Source: Burkholderiales bacterium
Lineage (GTDB): Bacteria; Pseudomonadota; Gammaproteobacteria; Burkholderiales; SG8-41
Reading direction: 5' to 3'
Assembly: GCA_019634975.1 (NCBI GenBank)
Contig: JAHCAI010000005.1
Location: 49,719-113,718 of the forward strand
Length of the DNA stretch: 64,000 nt
The first letter of the stretch is position 1, and every line of letters starts with the position of its first letter. The translations under genes were made by a program, and so were the position numbers. This document shows, in pieces, positions 37,050-44,999 of this stretch. A model generated the notes under the pieces. That model was not told the DNA's origin. It worked only from the letters and a program-made list of their open reading frames with translations, and made no database searches.

Positions 37050-38474
37050 TCAGGCGTGGGCGCCGGCCGGCGCCGGTATCGGTGCATCCACCGCTTTCTG
37101 CCCGACCACCGTCCGGTACACATTCCAGGCCATGATCAGCGCGCCGGCAAAATAGAGCAGGCCGCCGAGCAGCCGCACCGCGTAGTAGGGATAGGTCGCC
37201 TTCACCGACTCGACGAAGGCATAGGTCAGCGTGCCGTCGGGATTCACTGCGCGCCACATCAGGCCCTGCATCACGCCGGCAATCCACATCGCGGCGATGT
37301 AGAGCACAATGCCGATGGTCGCCACCCAGAAATGCAGCGTCACCAGCTTCATGCTGTGCATCTCGGTGCGGCCGTAGAGCCGCGGAATCAGGTAGTAGAG
37401 GCTGCCGAAGGTGACCATACCCACCCAGCCCAGCGCGCCGGAGTGGACGTGGCCGATGGTCCAGTCGGTGTAATGCGACAGCGCGTTGACGGTCTTGATC
37501 GACATCATCGGCCCCTCGAAGGTCGACATGCCGTAGAAGGACAGCGAGACGACGAGAAACTTGAGGATGGGGTCGGTGCGCAGCTTGTACCAGGCGCCCG
37601 ACAGGGTCATGATGCCGTTGATCATGCCGCCCCAGGACGGTGCCAGCAGCACCAGCGAGAACAGCATGCCGATCGACTGCGCCCAGTCCGGCAGCGCGGT
37701 GTAGTGCAGGTGATGCGGACCGGCCCACATGTAGGTGAAGATCAGCGCCCAGAAATGCACCACCGACAGGCGGTAGGAGTAGACGGGGCGGCCGGCCTGC
37801 TTCGGAATGAAGTAGTACATCATGCCGAGGAAGCCCGCGGTCAGGAAAAAGCCCACCGCGTTGTGGCCGTACCACCACTGCACCATCGCGTCCTGCACGC
37901 CGGCATAGGCCGAGTAGGACTTGGTCAGGGTCACCGGCATCGCCGCGCTGTTGACCAGGTGCAGCACCGCGACGGTAATGATGAAGGCGCCGAAGAACCA
38001 GTTGGCGACGTAGATATGCGGCGTCTTGCGCTTGGCGATGGTGCCGAAGAACACCACGGCATAGGACACCCAGACCAGCGTGATCAGCACGTCGATCGGC
38101 CACTCCAGCTCCGCATACTCCTTGCCGGAGGTCATGCCCAGCGGCAGCGACACCGCAGCGAGCACGATCACCGCCTGCCAGCCCCAGAACGTGAAGGCCG
38201 CCAGCCAGTCGCCGAACAGCCGCACGTGGCAGGTGCGCTGCACCACGTAGTAGGACGTCGCGAACAGCGCCGAGCCGCCGAATGCGAAAATCACCGCATT
38301 GGTGTGCAGCGGGCGCAGGCGGCCGTAGGACAGCCAGGATGCGAGGTTGAGATCGGGCCAGATCAGCTGCGCGGCGATGACCAGCCCCACCAGCATCCCC
38401 ACGATGCCCCAGACCACCGTCATGATCGCGAACTGCCGCACGACAGTATAGTTGTAGGTCGATTGCGACTGCAT
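37050..38474 (-). CDS. ccoN: cbb3-type cytochrome c oxidase subunit I
   Basis: A 474-residue catalytic subunit with about twelve membrane helices carrying haem b, haem b3 and CuB; it reduces O2 at very low concentration and pumps protons. Conserved His-rich segments are visible ([52 protein letters not shown]). The ATG at 38474 follows GGGGAG; the longer frame to 38492 is not needed. The upstream FNR box at 38536 predicts microaerobic induction. The assembly genes ccoI and ccoS are about 22 kb away rather than next to ccoGH. Confidence 0.96.
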   Translation of the reverse strand: MQSQSTYNYTVVRQFAIMTVVWGIVGMLVGLVIAAQLIWPDLNLASWLSYGRLRPLHTNAVIFAFGGSALFATSYYVVQRTCHVRLFGDWLAAFTFWGWQAVIVLAAVSLPLGMTSGKEYAELEWPIDVLITLVWVSYAVVFFGTIAKRKTPHIYVANWFFGAFIITVAVLHLVNSAAMPVTLTKSYSAYAGVQDAMVQWWYGHNAVGFFLTAGFLGMMYYFIPKQAGRPVYSYRLSVVHFWALIFTYMWAGPHHLHYTALPDWAQSIGMLFSLVLLAPSWGGMINGIMTLSGAWYKLRTDPILKFLVVSLSFYGMSTFEGPMMSIKTVNALSHYTDWTIGHVHSGALGWVGMVTFGSLYYLIPRLYGRTEMHSMKLVTLHFWVATIGIVLYIAAMWIAGVMQGLMWRAVNPDGTLTYAFVESVKATYPYYAVRLLGGLLYFAGALIMAWNVYRTVVGQKAVDAPIPAPAGAHA

Positions 38475-38535
38475 TACAGGCTCCCCGGCCAAATGATCAT
38501 GCGCAGCAGCATAAATTCCGGCTCCGGCCCGCGTC

Positions 38536-38549
38536 TTGATCTACATCAA
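38536..38549. promoter_or_regulatory. Perfect FNR box between ccoN and the uspA-like gene
   Basis: TTGATCTACATCAA is an exact TTGAT-N4-ATCAA match. On the minus strand TATGCT (38508-38513) lies 32 bp from the centre, a class II arrangement for ccoN. On the plus strand CTAAGT (38571-38576) lies at 31 bp, so the usp gene may share the site. Confidence 0.92.
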
Positions 38550-38631
38550 CCCGCAGGGTTCGGCCGCGGGCTAAGTTGGCGTTACAATGAAAGTTCAAGT
38601 CGAGATCACCCCATCAGAAAAGGAGAAAACC

Positions 38632-39075
38632 ATGTTCCGCAACATCCTGGTTCCGACTGACGGCTCTGCCCTGTCGCGCAAGGCGGTCAAGAAAGCCGTC
38701 GCCCTGGCCAAACTCAGCGGCGCGAAAGTGACCGGCTTCCACGTCGCCCCGGCCTACAAGTTCAACGTCTACGCCGATTACATCCCGCCCGATTTCATCC
38801 TGCCCAAGGAATACGAGGCAAAGGCGAAGAAAATCGCCGCCAAGCACCTTGATGCGGTGAAAAAGGAATGCGCCGCCGCCGGTGTGTCCTGCGCGGCCTA
38901 CTCCGTATGCAGCGACTTTGCCGCCGATGCCATCATCAAGGCCGCAAAAAAATACAAATGCGACCTGGTCGCCATGGGCTCCCACGGCCGCAGCGGGCTG
39001 TCGAAGCTGCTGATCGGCAGCGAAACCCAGAAAGTGCTGGCCGGAATCAAGATCCCGGTCCTGGTATTGCGCTGA
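38632..39075 (+). CDS. Universal stress protein (UspA family)
   Basis: A 147-residue cytoplasmic protein starting MFRNILVPTDGS. The ATP-binding signature GSHGRSGLSKLLIGSET (G-x2-G-x9-G-S/T) is complete, so it is probably the nucleotide-binding subtype. AAAGGAG lies before the ATG at 38632; a longer in-frame ATG at 38587 ignores that site. Divergent from ccoN and near a perfect FNR box, it is likely induced when O2 falls, as with several usp genes in Pseudomonas. A strong terminator follows. Confidence 0.9.
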   Translation: MFRNILVPTDGSALSRKAVKKAVALAKLSGAKVTGFHVAPAYKFNVYADYIPPDFILPKEYEAKAKKIAAKHLDAVKKECAAAGVSCAAYSVCSDFAADAIIKAAKKYKCDLVAMGSHGRSGLSKLLIGSETQKVLAGIKIPVLVLR

Positions 39076-39096
39076 AGCCGCCTGATCACCGAAGGA

Positions 39097-39122
39097 GCCG
39101 GGCATCGTGCCCGGCTTTTTTT
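39097..39122 (+). terminator. Rho-independent terminator after the uspA-like gene
   Basis: GCCGGGCA (39097-39104) and TGCCCGGC (39108-39115) form a perfect 8-bp stem with a TCG loop, followed by seven T. This is the clearest intrinsic terminator in the window. Confidence 0.92.
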
Positions 39123-39146
39123 GTCCGTAAAGCGGTGCCCGGCGGT

Positions 39147-39160
39147 TTGATGCGCATCAA
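39147..39160 (+). promoter_or_regulatory. Perfect FNR box upstream of the radical SAM gene
   Basis: TTGATGCGCATCAA is an exact consensus match. CATAAT (39182-39187) lies 31 bp from the centre, giving a textbook class II FNR promoter for the gene starting at 39218. Confidence 0.92.
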
Positions 39161-39217
39161 GGACACCCGCCGAGAGGCGGCCATAATGGGCGCGTCCCTT
39201 CAGCCGAGCCCGCCGCG

Positions 39218-40171
39218 ATGACCATCACCGAACGCATCGACAACATCACCCGCATCCCGCCTGAATTCCGCCGTGCGCAACCGCCGGCGCCGAAAAGCGT
39301 CAAGATCGAAATTTCCCCGCGCTGCAACTACCGCTGCGGGTTCTGCGCGCTGCGCACGCGTGAAGTCCAGCCCAAATGGGACATGGACTTCCGCCTGTTC
39401 CAGCGCATCACCCGCGAGATGCGCGAGGCCGGGGTCGAGGAAATCGGCGTGTTCTACCTCGGTGAATCCTTCATGAATCCGCGCCTGCTGGTGGACTGCA
39501 TCGCCTGGACCAAGCAGGAGCTGGGCTTCCCCTACGTTTTCCTGACATCGAACGCCTCGATGGCCTTTCCTGAAGCGGTCGAAGCCTGCATGCAGGCCGG
39601 GCTGGACTCGCTGAAATGGTCGGTCAACGCCGCAGACGAGGCGCAGTTCGAGCAGATCATGGGTGTGTCGGGCAAGCTGTTTCACCGCGCGCTGGACAAC
39701 ATCCGTGCCGCCCATTCGGTGCGCGCCGCCGGCGGCCACAAGACCGGCCTCTATGCCTCGTCGATCCGCTATGACGGCGAGCAGCAGGTGCGCATGGAAG
39801 CGCTGCTGCGCGATCGGGTATTGCCCTGGGTCGACAAGCACTACTGGCTGCCCTTGTACTCGATGGGCGCATTCGCCACCCAGCGCGAGGAGCAGCTCGG
39901 CTACCGTCCCACTGCCGGCAACCAGGGACGCATCGGCGCCCTGCGCGAACCCCTGCCCTGCTGGTCCGCGTTCACCGAAGGCCATGTCACCGCCGAGGGC
40001 CGGCTCTCGGCCTGCTGCTTTGACGCCACGGCCCACTGGACCATGGGTGATCTGAACAAGATGTCCTTCATGGACGCATGGCAATCGGACAATTTCACGC
40101 GGCTGCGGGCCGCCCATCTGAAGAAGGACGTCCGCGGCACGGTATGCGAAAACTGCATCGCGTACGGCTGA
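39218..40171 (+). CDS. Radical SAM/SPASM-type protein of unknown substrate, FNR-controlled
   Basis: A 317-residue radical SAM protein. Cys36, Cys40 and Cys43 (CNYRCGFC) hold the SAM [4Fe-4S] cluster. The C-terminal part has further Cys in a SPASM-like order (PLPCWSAF, SACCFD, then CENC eight residues from the end) for an auxiliary cluster. Such proteins modify peptides or act as maturases, but no precursor peptide is visible nearby and the substrate is unknown. It has its own FNR promoter and sits among anaerobic regulators, so it is expected to be active only without O2. Confidence 0.83.
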   Translation: MTITERIDNITRIPPEFRRAQPPAPKSVKIEISPRCNYRCGFCALRTREVQPKWDMDFRLFQRITREMREAGVEEIGVFYLGESFMNPRLLVDCIAWTKQELGFPYVFLTSNASMAFPEAVEACMQAGLDSLKWSVNAADEAQFEQIMGVSGKLFHRALDNIRAAHSVRAAGGHKTGLYASSIRYDGEQQVRMEALLRDRVLPWVDKHYWLPLYSMGAFATQREEQLGYRPTAGNQGRIGALREPLPCWSAFTEGHVTAEGRLSACCFDATAHWTMGDLNKMSFMDAWQSDNFTRLRAAHLKKDVRGTVCENCIAYG

Positions 40172-40194
40172 GGAGATTCGCGCGGCCCCGCATG

Positions 40195-40208
40195 TTGACA
40201 CAGGTCAA
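40195..40208 (+). promoter_or_regulatory. FNR/DNR-like box upstream of the second Crp/Fnr gene
   Basis: TTGACACAGGTCAA is a perfect inverted repeat with C/G in place of T/A at the inner positions of the FNR consensus. TTCAAT (40231-40236) lies 32 bp from its centre. This places the transcript start near 40241 and supports the ATG at 40268 as the translation start. Confidence 0.7.
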
Positions 40209-40267
40209 GCTGTGAACCGTTGATCGCGGTTTCAATGGCAGGCAGTTTTTCCTGCGAGAAAACCGCC

Positions 40268-41026
40268 ATGCCGATGAACCGGGAACCGCCCCGGCCGGGT
40301 ATCCCCGGCGCAAGCACCAGCGGGGAGCCGCGCGCGGCGCGTGGGGATGCCGTGCCGGACACTGCAGTCCTGCTCGCCCGTACCGCGCTGTTCGGCAGCC
40401 TTGAGACCGAAACGCTGGGCCGGATCGCCGCCGCAACCGCGATGGTCCGGGTGACGCGCGGCAGCCTGCTGTTCCGCGCAGGGGATGCCTGCACGGGATT
40501 CCACCTCGTCATCGACGGGCGTATCAAGCTTTCGCTGCACAGCGCCCAAGGCGCGGAACGCGTCGTCGAACTGCCGGGCCCAGGCCAGACCTTTGGCGAG
40601 GCGGCCATGTTCCTGCGCATGCCTTACCGCGTGTCCGCGGAAGCGCTCGCCGACAGCCGGCTGCTGCATGTCGCCGCCACCGCCGTGTTCACTGAACTGG
40701 AGCAGGATCCGCGGCTGGCCCACCGCATCATCGCCAGCCTCAGCATGCGCTTGCACCGGCTGGTAGGGGAAATCGAATCGCAGTCGTTGCTGTCCGGCAC
40801 CCAGCGCGTGGTCGGCTACCTGCTGAGCCTGGCCGATGCCCCGGCCGCGATGGAAACCGTGGTTCGCCTGCCGGCGCTGAAGAATGTGATCGCCTCCCGG
40901 CTCAACCTGACCCATGAACATTTCTCGCGCATCCTGCACGGGCTTGCCACTGCGGGCGTGATCCGCCTCGACGGTCCCGACATCCGGATCCCTGACCTCG
41001 AGATCCTGCGCAGGCACTCCGGCTGA
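40268..41026 (+). CDS. Crp/Fnr-family regulator without Fe-S cysteines (DNR-like)
   Basis: A 252-residue regulator with the cNMP-binding beta-roll (GSLLFRAGDACTGFHLVIDGRIK, GQTFGEAAMFL) and a winged helix-turn-helix (KNVIASRLNLTHEHFSRILHGL). It lacks the N-terminal Cys cluster of FNR. The layout resembles the DNR/NnrR branch, where haem-based NO sensing is known; NO as its signal is inferred from this and from the nearby nitrate genes. The start at 40268 is preferred because earlier starts (40220, 40235) lie at or before the predicted transcription start. Confidence 0.82.
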   Translation: MPMNREPPRPGIPGASTSGEPRAARGDAVPDTAVLLARTALFGSLETETLGRIAAATAMVRVTRGSLLFRAGDACTGFHLVIDGRIKLSLHSAQGAERVVELPGPGQTFGEAAMFLRMPYRVSAEALADSRLLHVAATAVFTELEQDPRLAHRIIASLSMRLHRLVGEIESQSLLSGTQRVVGYLLSLADAPAAMETVVRLPALKNVIASRLNLTHEHFSRILHGLATAGVIRLDGPDIRIPDLEILRRHSG

Positions 41027-41037
41027 CAGCCCGCGGG

Positions 41038-41051
41038 GTGATGCACATCAA
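41038..41051 (+). promoter_or_regulatory. FNR-like box upstream of the NPD-family gene
   Basis: GTGATGCACATCAA matches the FNR consensus at nine of ten positions. A weak CATCAT (41074-41079) lies 32 bp from its centre. The ORF frame extends across the box, but the ATG at 41110 is downstream of it. Confidence 0.65.
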
Positions 41052-41109
41052 GGCGCTGCGGGCCATAACCCCGCATCATCAGTGCTTTCCGGATCAGCCA
41101 CCCGCCGCA

Positions 41110-42276
41110 ATGAACCTCAGTATCCTGCCGCAATGGACCCTGCGCCGTCGCGCCCTGCTGCCCGTAGTACAGGGCGGCATGGGCGTCGGCATCTCCGCCC
41201 ACCGCCTCGCCGGCAGCGTCGCCGCGCTGGGCGCCCTTGGTACGATCTCGAGCGTCGATCTGCGCCACCACCACCCCGACCTGCTGGAACAGACCGCCGG
41301 CTGCCGCGATGCGGAACAACTGAACCGCGCCAACCTGGTCGCGCTCGACCGCGAAATCGGCCACGCGCTGGCATTGGCAGGAGGCCGCGGCGCAATCGCC
41401 GTCAACGTGATGAAGGCCGTCGCCGCGCAGGCCGACTACGTGCGCCAGGCCTGTGCCAGCGGCGCACACGCCATCGTCATGGGCGCGGGACTGCCGCTCG
41501 ACCTGCCAGAGCTGACGCGCGACTTTCCCGACGTGGCGCTGATTCCGGTCCTGTCGGATGCCCGCGGTGTAGGCATCGTCGTCAAAAAATGGCTGCGCCG
41601 GCAGCGCCTGCCGGACGCCATCATCATCGAACATCCGCGTCATGCCGGCGGCCATCTCGGCGCCACGCGCAACGAGGAAATCGCCGATCCGCGCTTCGAT
41701 TTCGCGCGCGTGCTGGAAGAAATTCCGGCCCTGCTGCGCGGTCTGGGGCTCGAAGCCGAACAAATACCGCTGATCGTCGCCGGCGGCGTCCACCGCCATG
41801 ACCAGGTCCGCGAACTGCTGGGCATGGGCGCAGCCGCAGTGCAGGTCGGCACCCCTTTTGCAGTGACCACCGAGGGCGATGCCCACCCGGAGTTCAAGCG
41901 CGTTCTGGCCGAGGCCCGCCCCGAAGACATCGTCACCTTCATGAGCGTGGCCGGCCTCCCTGCGCGCGCCGTGCTGACACCCTGGCTCAGGAACTACCTG
42001 CGCCGCGAAAAGGCGCTGCAGTCACATGCCAAGTCGGATCCGCGGCGCTGCGTGCAGGGCCTGAACTGCCTGACGGTCTGCGGCCTGCGCGACGGCGTCG
42101 CCGGCGCGGGACAGTTCTGCATCGACACCCGCCTCGCTTATGCGCTGCAGGGCGACGTCAAGAAAGGGCTGTTTTTCCGCGGCTCCGAGCCGCTGCCTTT
42201 CGGCCGCGCCATCCGGCCGGTCGCCGAACTGCTGGATTACCTGCTCAAGGGCATCATGCCCGTTGGCGCGGCCTGA
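41110..42276 (+). CDS. NPD/nitronate monooxygenase-like FMN flavoprotein
   Basis: A 388-residue TIM-barrel flavoprotein. The N-terminal LLPVVQGGMGVGISAHRLAG and central IIIEHPRHAGGHLGATRNEE segments, plus IPLIVAGGVHRHDQVRELLGMGAAAVQVGTPF, are typical of the nitronate monooxygenase/FabK family. A Cys-rich stretch near residues 316-340 (RRCVQGLNCLTVCG, FCIDT) is unusual for simple nitronate monooxygenases and could bind a metal or cluster. Nitronate detoxification and enoyl-ACP reduction are both possible. An FNR-like box upstream suggests anaerobic expression. Confidence 0.8.
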   Translation: MNLSILPQWTLRRRALLPVVQGGMGVGISAHRLAGSVAALGALGTISSVDLRHHHPDLLEQTAGCRDAEQLNRANLVALDREIGHALALAGGRGAIAVNVMKAVAAQADYVRQACASGAHAIVMGAGLPLDLPELTRDFPDVALIPVLSDARGVGIVVKKWLRRQRLPDAIIIEHPRHAGGHLGATRNEEIADPRFDFARVLEEIPALLRGLGLEAEQIPLIVAGGVHRHDQVRELLGMGAAAVQVGTPFAVTTEGDAHPEFKRVLAEARPEDIVTFMSVAGLPARAVLTPWLRNYLRREKALQSHAKSDPRRCVQGLNCLTVCGLRDGVAGAGQFCIDTRLAYALQGDVKKGLFFRGSEPLPFGRAIRPVAELLDYLLKGIMPVGAA

Positions 42277-42289
42277 GCAGCGCGACGCC

Positions 42290-42676
42290 TCAGCTGGCGG
42301 TCCAAGGCAGCGGATTGCGCGTCAGCGCCACCGCGACGATATAGAAAAACACCGCCTGCGCCGCCAGCCATGCCGCCACCCGCTGCTTCAGCGTACGGCC
42401 GCGTTTCAGCGCAATCGAGCCGAGGACGATGTAGAGCAGCAGCGCCAGCAGCTTGGCGGTCAGCCAGCCGGCAACGAAAGGATACTGGCGGATCATCAGC
42501 GCCATCGCGACGGCACTGCCGAGCAACACGGTATCGACGACATGCGGCAGGATGCGCACCCAGCGCCGCTGCAGCCATTCCGGGCGGAACATCATCCAGA
42601 GGCCGCGGAGCAGGAACAGCACGTAACTCGTCGCCACGCAGCCCACGTGCAGCGCCTTCAGCGTCAGATAATCCAT
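42290..42676 (-). CDS. SirB-family membrane protein
   Basis: A 128-residue protein with four hydrophobic helices, starting MDYLTLKALHVGCVATSYVLF; helix order and the RGLWMMF, HVVDTVLLGSAVAMAL and WLTAKLLALLLYIVLGSIALKRG segments fit the SirB2 family of unknown function. It is the last gene of the long minus-strand run, 18 bp after carbonic anhydrase. It ends 13 bp from the convergent NPD gene. Confidence 0.8.
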   Translation of the reverse strand: MDYLTLKALHVGCVATSYVLFLLRGLWMMFRPEWLQRRWVRILPHVVDTVLLGSAVAMALMIRQYPFVAGWLTAKLLALLLYIVLGSIALKRGRTLKQRVAAWLAAQAVFFYIVAVALTRNPLPWTAS

Positions 42677-42694
42677 GAAGCTTCGCTACAGCGC

Positions 42695-43360
42695 CTACTG
42701 CAGCAGATCGACGCCGGCCAGCGGGTCGTCCCTGTCGCCGGGCCGGTGCAGTCCGGCATCGAAAGGCGCAAATTGCCCGCTCTCGACATCGAGCACGAGG
42801 ATCTTGCCCTCCTCGATCAGGTAATGCCAGCCGCGCAGGAACAGGCGCCCGGCTTCGACACGCTCACGCACCATCGGATAGCCCATCAACCGCTCCAGCT
42901 GCAGGGCCACGGACCGCTGTTCGGTGCGCCGCAGCGCTTCTTCGGACAGCGTCACCGGCAGCACCGCGTCGCGGCCCAGTTCCAGCCACTTCGCCATGTG
43001 CCGCGCCTCGGCCGGCGCGCCCGCATACAGGGCACGCACCGCGCCGCAATGACTGTGGCCGCAGACCACGATTTCGCTGACATTGAGATTCAGCACCGCG
43101 AACTCCACCGCCGCCACGGTGCCGTGATAACCCTGCGAAGCGTCGTACGGCGGCACGAAATTGCCGACATTGCGGACGATGAACAGCTCCCCTGGTCCGC
43201 TGTCCATGATCAGATAGGGCAGAACCCGCGAATCGGAGCAGCCGATGAACAGCACCGTGGGGTGCTGGCCTTGCTCGACCAGGTGGCGGAACTGGCTGCG
43301 CAACCGCGGAAAATAACGTGTCTGGAAGCGCCGCAGCCGGCGCAGGATTTCGTCGGTCAC
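42695..43360 (-). CDS. Beta-class carbonic anhydrase
   Basis: A 221-residue zinc enzyme interconverting CO2 and bicarbonate. The active-site motifs CSDSR and CGHSHCGA are intact. The GTG start at 43360 has GGGGAG 7 bp upstream; the frame stays open much further upstream but only shadows the next gene. Its GTG overlaps the stop of a 24-codon ORF (GTGA), suggesting coupling to the thioredoxin-like membrane gene. It resembles the Can/CynT group. Confidence 0.9.
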   Translation of the reverse strand: MTDEILRRLRRFQTRYFPRLRSQFRHLVEQGQHPTVLFIGCSDSRVLPYLIMDSGPGELFIVRNVGNFVPPYDASQGYHGTVAAVEFAVLNLNVSEIVVCGHSHCGAVRALYAGAPAEARHMAKWLELGRDAVLPVTLSEEALRRTEQRSVALQLERLMGYPMVRERVEAGRLFLRGWHYLIEEGKILVLDVESGQFAPFDAGLHRPGDRDDPLAGVDLLQ

Positions 43361-43431
43361 GGCCCGCTCCCCAACGCGGTACGCCCGCTGCCTACGGCGC
43401 GCATTGCGCCGGTTCCGGTGATTCCCCTCAT
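43357..43431 (-). CDS. 24-codon ORF bridging two genes (possible coupling peptide)
   Basis: Encodes a 24-residue peptide starting MRGITGTG. Its ATG overlaps the preceding stop (TGATG) and its TGA overlaps the GTG of carbonic anhydrase (GTGA). A strong GGAAGGAGG lies 7 bp before its ATG. It is out of frame with carbonic anhydrase. The peptide has no recognisable domain; the overlaps suggest it lets ribosomes pass from one gene to the next. Confidence 0.4.
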   Translation of the reverse strand: MRGITGTGAMRAVGSGRTALGSGP

Positions 43432-44138
43432 CACTGAGCCTCCTTCCGGTTGATGGTATCGCCTGTCCCGGGCAGTAGCCACAGCAGGGGCAGTATGCGC
43501 ATCGCGAAAATGAGCAGCGCAAGCCAGCCGAGGATTCCGCCGACGGCGGCAATCGCGCGCAGACCCGCAGCAAGGCCGCCGAGCAGGATAACCAAACCCG
43601 AATGATGCAAACCAAACTGCATCCAGGCGATCGTTCCCGAGGCTATGGGCCGGCCGGTGAAGCGCGGCAGCATGTGCCCCCCGAGGCCGTAGATCAGCGT
43701 CTGCACAAATCCGGCGCCAAACAGGTGCAGGCCGACGCCCCTCAAATTCCCCTCCGCCGTCAGCGCACCCTGCCCCGCGAGCCACAGCGCGCAGGCCAGC
43801 AGCCAGAGCATCGCACTCGAGACAAACCAGCGGTTGTCGACGGACAGTGTGATCCCGGCATGGCGGCGCGCAACATGGCGGGGCGGCGCCGCGGCCACCA
43901 TCTGCCGCGCCTCGGCCGGGCTCTGCACCCCCACCGCCTTCAGTTCGCCGTCGATCACGACTGCGGGTATCGTCCGCACGCGCAGGCGGTGCGCAAGTTC
44001 ACGGCCGGCGGTCTGGTTCAGATCGAGGACCGCGAATTCGAAATCCCGCTCGGCGGCAACCTGCGTCCACACCTGCTCCGCCTGCGGGCAGGTCGGGCAC
44101 CACTCGGACACCAGCAACTCGACCTTCAATCCGGCCAC
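43431..44138 (-). CDS. Thioredoxin-like domain fused to a four-helix NnrS/oxidase-like membrane domain
   Basis: A 235-residue fusion. Residues 1-85 look like a thioredoxin/glutaredoxin fold with a CPTC redox pair (Cys14, Cys17) and a cis-Pro in RTIPAVVIDG. Residues about 105-225 hold four hydrophobic helices with VQTLIYGLGGHMLPRFTGRP, a GH-x-x-P-R-F pattern also seen in the small membrane protein at 44598-44999 and reminiscent of haem-copper oxidase I and NnrS-type proteins. The redox domain would lie in the cytoplasm, since no signal peptide precedes it. Function unknown; nitrosative stress or oxidase assembly is suggested by context. Confidence 0.65.
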   Translation of the reverse strand: MAGLKVELLVSEWCPTCPQAEQVWTQVAAERDFEFAVLDLNQTAGRELAHRLRVRTIPAVVIDGELKAVGVQSPAEARQMVAAAPPRHVARRHAGITLSVDNRWFVSSAMLWLLACALWLAGQGALTAEGNLRGVGLHLFGAGFVQTLIYGLGGHMLPRFTGRPIASGTIAWMQFGLHHSGLVILLGGLAAGLRAIAAVGGILGWLALLIFAMRILPLLWLLPGTGDTINRKEAQ

Positions 44139-44142
44139 CGAT

Positions 44143-44595
44143 TCATTGCGCGCAACGCATGCACTGCACGTCGTAGCGGTCGATCCAGGACTTCAGTCCG
44201 TCAATTGCCGCGCGCCCGGTCACGAGATGTTCCAGCGCATGCGCCGGGTCATCCGGCCTGAAGAGCACCAGCCAGGCTTCAGTGTAAGGGGCAATATTGA
44301 TCAGGTCCGGGCGTTCGAGGACCTGCTCGTTGCGCTCGGCAATCACGCCATCAAAGGGCGCCGGTATCCCGCCCGCCCATTTCCCCGACTCGAGCCTTGC
44401 CAAAGGCTTCCTGCGCGGGCGGCGCGATCCGGGGGGACGGATGACGACATGCTGGATCCGCCCGGCCATGGTCTGCGAGGGATCGGTGATGCCGATCCGG
44501 TACAGCCCGTCCGGCTCCGGCTTCACCCACAGGTAGTCGAGGTCGTACCAGAGATCCTCCGGCAATTCACAGCCGCGGTATTCGGCGTGGGCCAT
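44143..44595 (-). CDS. GcvH-like lipoyl-carrier protein
   Basis: A 150-residue protein with the glycine-cleavage H-protein fold: YLWVKPEPDGLYRIGITD, then LESGKWAGG with the probable lipoylated Lys72, then PAPFDGVIAERNEQVLERPDLIN and TEAWLVLF. The ATG at 44595 has GGAG 6 bp upstream; a TTG two codons earlier is possible. Two features differ from true GcvH: the ESGKW context, known from non-canonical H-like proteins, and a C-terminal extension ending in a CxxC (QCMRCAQ). No gcvT or gcvP is nearby. It overlaps no neighbour but is only 2 bp from the upstream gene and 4 bp from the thioredoxin fusion, so they are co-expressed. Confidence 0.72.
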   Translation of the reverse strand: MAHAEYRGCELPEDLWYDLDYLWVKPEPDGLYRIGITDPSQTMAGRIQHVVIRPPGSRRPRRKPLARLESGKWAGGIPAPFDGVIAERNEQVLERPDLINIAPYTEAWLVLFRPDDPAHALEHLVTGRAAIDGLKSWIDRYDVQCMRCAQ

Positions 44596-44597
44596 GA

Positions 44598-44999
44598 TCA
44601 ACTCCGGTCCAGCGGCGAGCGCCAGCGCACGGTCAGCAGCATGTTGATGCCGAACAGCGCCATCGCGCCCACAGTGAAGGCGCCGCCCAGCGCCACCAGC
44701 CGATTGTCATAAACCAGCCACCCGGCAACCATCAGCGGCAGTCCGGCGTTGGCCAGCCAGAACTGGACCGTCGCCACCCGCTCGGAACGCAAGGGATAGC
44801 CGCCGAAGCGGGGAATCACGTGCAGGCCCACGCCGTAGATGGTCATCAGCACGAAACCGAGCAGCATCATGTGCCCGTGAATGCGCAGCACATTGCCCGG
44901 CAACAGCTGCGGGTCGACGAGGCGCAGCAGCATCAGCAGGCCGCCCAGCAGGCCGTAGCCCAGACCGATCGCGACATAGAGCCGGTTACGCCGGTGCAT
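44598..44999 (-). CDS. Four-helix haem-copper-oxidase-like membrane protein
   Basis: A 133-residue protein with four hydrophobic helices. The segment LRIHGHMMLLGFVLMTIYGVGLHVIPRFGG contains HGH and GLHVIPRF, resembling parts of NnrS and subunit I of haem-copper oxidases, whose His residues bind haem. It is too short for a catalytic oxidase subunit. It overlaps the preceding Cys-rich gene by 14 bp and is 2 bp from the GcvH-like gene. Confidence 0.62.
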   Translation of the reverse strand: MHRRNRLYVAIGLGYGLLGGLLMLLRLVDPQLLPGNVLRIHGHMMLLGFVLMTIYGVGLHVIPRFGGYPLRSERVATVQFWLANAGLPLMVAGWLVYDNRLVALGGAFTVGAMALFGINMLLTVRWRSPLDRS

